In this document: one piece after another, positions 4,629-6,282 of the stretch
Layout of the letters: every line of letters begins with the position of its first letter
How positions within the stretch are numbered: position 1 is the first letter of the stretch
From: an uncultured Clostridia bacterium
GTDB lineage: Bacteria > Bacillota > Clostridia > Christensenellales > Borkfalkiaceae
Assembly (NCBI GenBank): GCA_947632165.1
Contig: CANROI010000080.1
Coordinates: forward strand, 1-6,282
DNA: 6,282 bases
Reading direction: 5' to 3'
The notes under the pieces: model-generated
The model's input: only the letters and a program-made list of their open reading frames with translations
What the model was told of the DNA's origin: nothing
The model's database searches: none
Made by a program: the position numbers and the translations under genes

Positions 4629-6282
4629 TTAAAATTCGACTTTCCCTTCGTAAATTTTGGAGACGCCGCCGGTAAGCGTCACGGTCCCGTCCGAATGGTA
4701 GCGGACGATCAGATCGCCGCCGCGCACCTTGACCGTGATATCGGCGTCCCGCGGGCAGAGCCCCTTCTCGACGCAGGCGACCGCGGCCGCCGCCGCGCCC
4801 GTGCCACAGGCGTAGGTCTCGCCGTTGCCGCGCTCCCAGACGCGCATCTTGATCGTCGATCCGTTGACGACACGGATAAACTCCACGTTCGTCTTGCGGG
4901 GGAAATACTTGCTGTTTTCGATCTTGGGGCCGAGCGTCCCGACGGGCACGTCGTCCACCTTGTCGCAGAAGAGCACGCAGTGCGGATTGCCGAGGTTGAC
5001 GAGCGTCGCCCTGTATTCGACGCCGTCGATCTCCATCGGACGGTCGATGATCCGCTCCCCCTTCCAGACGGAGGGGATCTTCTCGCCGCGCAGCTCCGCG
5101 GCGCCCAAATCGACGCTCGCGGAGGTCACGACCCCGCCGAAGGAATAGACTTTGACCTCCTTCACGCCGCTGTTCGTCTCGATCGTCATCGTCTCTTTGG
5201 GGACGATCCCCGTCTCATAGAGGTATTTTGCGACGCAGCGGATGGCGTTGCCCGCCATCATGCCCTCGCTGCCGTCCTGGTTGAAGATGCGCATCTTCGC
5301 GTCCGCGATCCGGGAACGCTCCATGAGCACGATGCCGTCGCCGCCGATGCCGTAGTGGCGGCTGACGAAGTTGATCGCCAGCGACTCGGGGCAGGTGATC
5401 TCCCCCTTCATGTCGTCGAAATAGATATAGTCGTTGCCGCAGGACTGCATCTTGACGAACTCGAGCTGCAGTTTGTGCTTCCGCAGGTTGTTGATGTCCA
5501 CGAGCTCGGTGTTGTATTCGGTGAACTTGCTCGCGATGATGTCGCAGAGCGCGTTCGCCGTGTCGAGCGAAGTGAGCACCGTGATACCGAGCAGGATCGC
5601 ATGATGATGCAACTCGATGTAGTCGGCGATCGAATCGACGTCCGTCTTGCCGGTGTAGATGATATAGTCGATCTTGCCCTCATCCATGAGCTTGCATACC
5701 TGTTTGGTCGCCTTGAGCCGTTCGACGACGGTGACGTCGACGCCGAGGCCGGAGATGACCTTCGCGGTGCCCGCCGTGGCATAGAGGTTGCAGCCGAGGT
5801 CGGCGAACTTCTTCGCGATGGAGACGAGCTCGAACTTATCCTGGTCGTTGATCGTGAAATAGACGCCGACGGGCTTCTCCTTGGTGGGATGGCACATCTT
5901 GAATCCCGCCGAGACGAGCCCCTTGAAGAGCGCCTCCTCGATCGTCTTGCCGATGCCGAGCACCTCGCCCGTCGATTTCATCTCCGGCCCGAGCTGGGAA
6001 TTTACGTCGTTGAGTTTTTCGAAGGAGAACACGGGAACTTTCACGGCGACATAGGGAGAATCGGGATACAGCCCCGTTCCGTAGCCGAGCCGCCTGAGTT
6101 TCGCGCCCGCCATGATCCTCGTCGCAAGTTCGACCATCGGCACGCCCGTCACCTTGGAAATATACGGGATCGTGCGACTCGCGCGCGGATTGACCTCGAT
6201 CACATAGAGTTTGTTCTGATAGATGAGATATTGGATGTTGATGAGCCCCTTCGTTTTGAGTTCGAGCGCGAGGCGGACGGAG
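4629..6282 (-). CDS. carB-dapF: Carbamoyl-phosphate synthase large chain (C-terminal part) fused in frame to diaminopimelate epimerase; 5' end outside window
   Basis: One open frame, entering at the right edge and ending in TAA at 4629-4631, encodes two enzymes. The first part (6282 to about 5466) is the C-terminal end of CarB, which makes carbamoyl phosphate for arginine and pyrimidines: end of the second ATP-grasp domain (KGLINIQ, VIEVNPRASRT), the signature LGPEMKSTGEVLGIG, then the MGS-like allosteric domain (ATAGTAKVI, LTSLDTANAL). Where CarB normally stops, about five residues (RKHKLQ region) lead to LEFVKMQSCGNDYIYFDD, the N-terminus of DapF, which converts LL- to meso-diaminopimelate. 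The DapF part (about 278 residues, full length) has FNQDGSEG, the first catalytic cysteine in AGNAIRC (codon at 5235-5237), GNPHCV, and the second in YACGTGA (codon at 4806-4808). There is no stop between the parts. An internal ATG (5448-5450) lacks a Shine-Dalgarno sequence and would remove the first beta-strand residues. It is the first visible gene of a likely operon with the desulfurase gene and thiI. Confidence 0.92.
   Translation of the reverse strand, partial: SVRLALELKTKGLINIQYLIYQNKLYVIEVNPRASRTIPYISKVTGVPMVELATRIMAGAKLRRLGYGTGLYPDSPYVAVKVPVFSFEKLNDVNSQLGPEMKSTGEVLGIGKTIEEALFKGLVSAGFKMCHPTKEKPVGVYFTINDQDKFELVSIAKKFADLGCNLYATAGTAKVISGLGVDVTVVERLKATKQVCKLMDEGKIDYIIYTGKTDVDSIADYIELHHHAILLGITVLTSLDTANALCDIIASKFTEYNTELVDINNLRKHKLQLEFVKMQSCGNDYIYFDDMKGEITCPESLAINFVSRHYGIGGDGIVLMERSRIADAKMRIFNQDGSEGMMAGNAIRCVAKYLYETGIVPKETMTIETNSGVKEVKVYSFGGVVTSASVDLGAAELRGEKIPSVWKGERIIDRPMEIDGVEYRATLVNLGNPHCVLFCDKVDDVPVGTLGPKIENSKYFPRKTNVEFIRVVNGSTIKMRVWERGNGETYACGTGAAAAAVACVEKGLCPRDADITVKVRGGDLIVRYHSDGTVTLTGGVSKIYEGKVEF

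Noticed and set aside
4629..5450. Separate dapF gene starting at the internal ATG 5448-5450
   Set aside because: No Shine-Dalgarno sequence, no stop upstream in frame, and the start would remove the first-strand residues LEFVK that belong to DapF.

Overview
The window holds five protein-coding genes of a GC-rich bacterium. The families and their arrangement (a CarB that continues into DapF, a NifS/IscS-type cysteine desulfurase next to a rhodanese-less ThiI, a CDF transporter with a C-terminal extension) suggest a Firmicutes/Clostridia-type host, perhaps one of the GC-rich gut lineages. That placement is inferred from gene content only; no rRNA or other taxonomic marker is present.

Layout from left to right. 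(1) Positions 38-937, minus strand: a 299-residue tyrosine recombinase with the complete R-K-H-R-H-Y catalytic set and no arm-binding domain. It is the only mobile-element gene visible and probably belongs to an element that lies mostly left of the window. (2) Positions 938-1121: a divergent intergenic region with three inverted repeats, a T7 run, and a near-consensus sigma-A promoter (TTGACT, 17 bp, TATAAT) for the next gene. (3) Positions 1122-2225, plus strand: a cation diffusion facilitator efflux transporter whose metal-site motifs look manganese-type. Its promoter is so close to the ATG that the mRNA should be leaderless. (4) Positions 2226-2299: a convergent intergenic gap with a perfect 17-bp inverted repeat, the likely shared terminator. 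(5) Positions 2300-6282, minus strand: a compact run of three co-directional genes, transcribed right to left: a carB-dapF fusion (open at the right edge), a cysteine desulfurase and thiI.

Function. The cysteine desulfurase and ThiI form a recognised sulfur relay: persulfide sulfur from cysteine is passed to ThiI for 4-thiouridine in tRNA and, in some organisms, for the thiamine thiazole. The desulfurase begins 3 nt after the stop of the carB-dapF gene, so these genes are probably one operon. The most unusual object is the carB-dapF reading frame. The carbamoyl-phosphate synthase large chain runs through its normal C-terminal MGS allosteric domain and continues without a stop, through only a few linker residues, into a complete diaminopimelate epimerase with both catalytic cysteines. 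One polypeptide would thus join arginine/pyrimidine precursor synthesis to lysine/peptidoglycan precursor synthesis. I saw no tRNA or rRNA gene, CRISPR array, insertion sequence end or duplicated att site.
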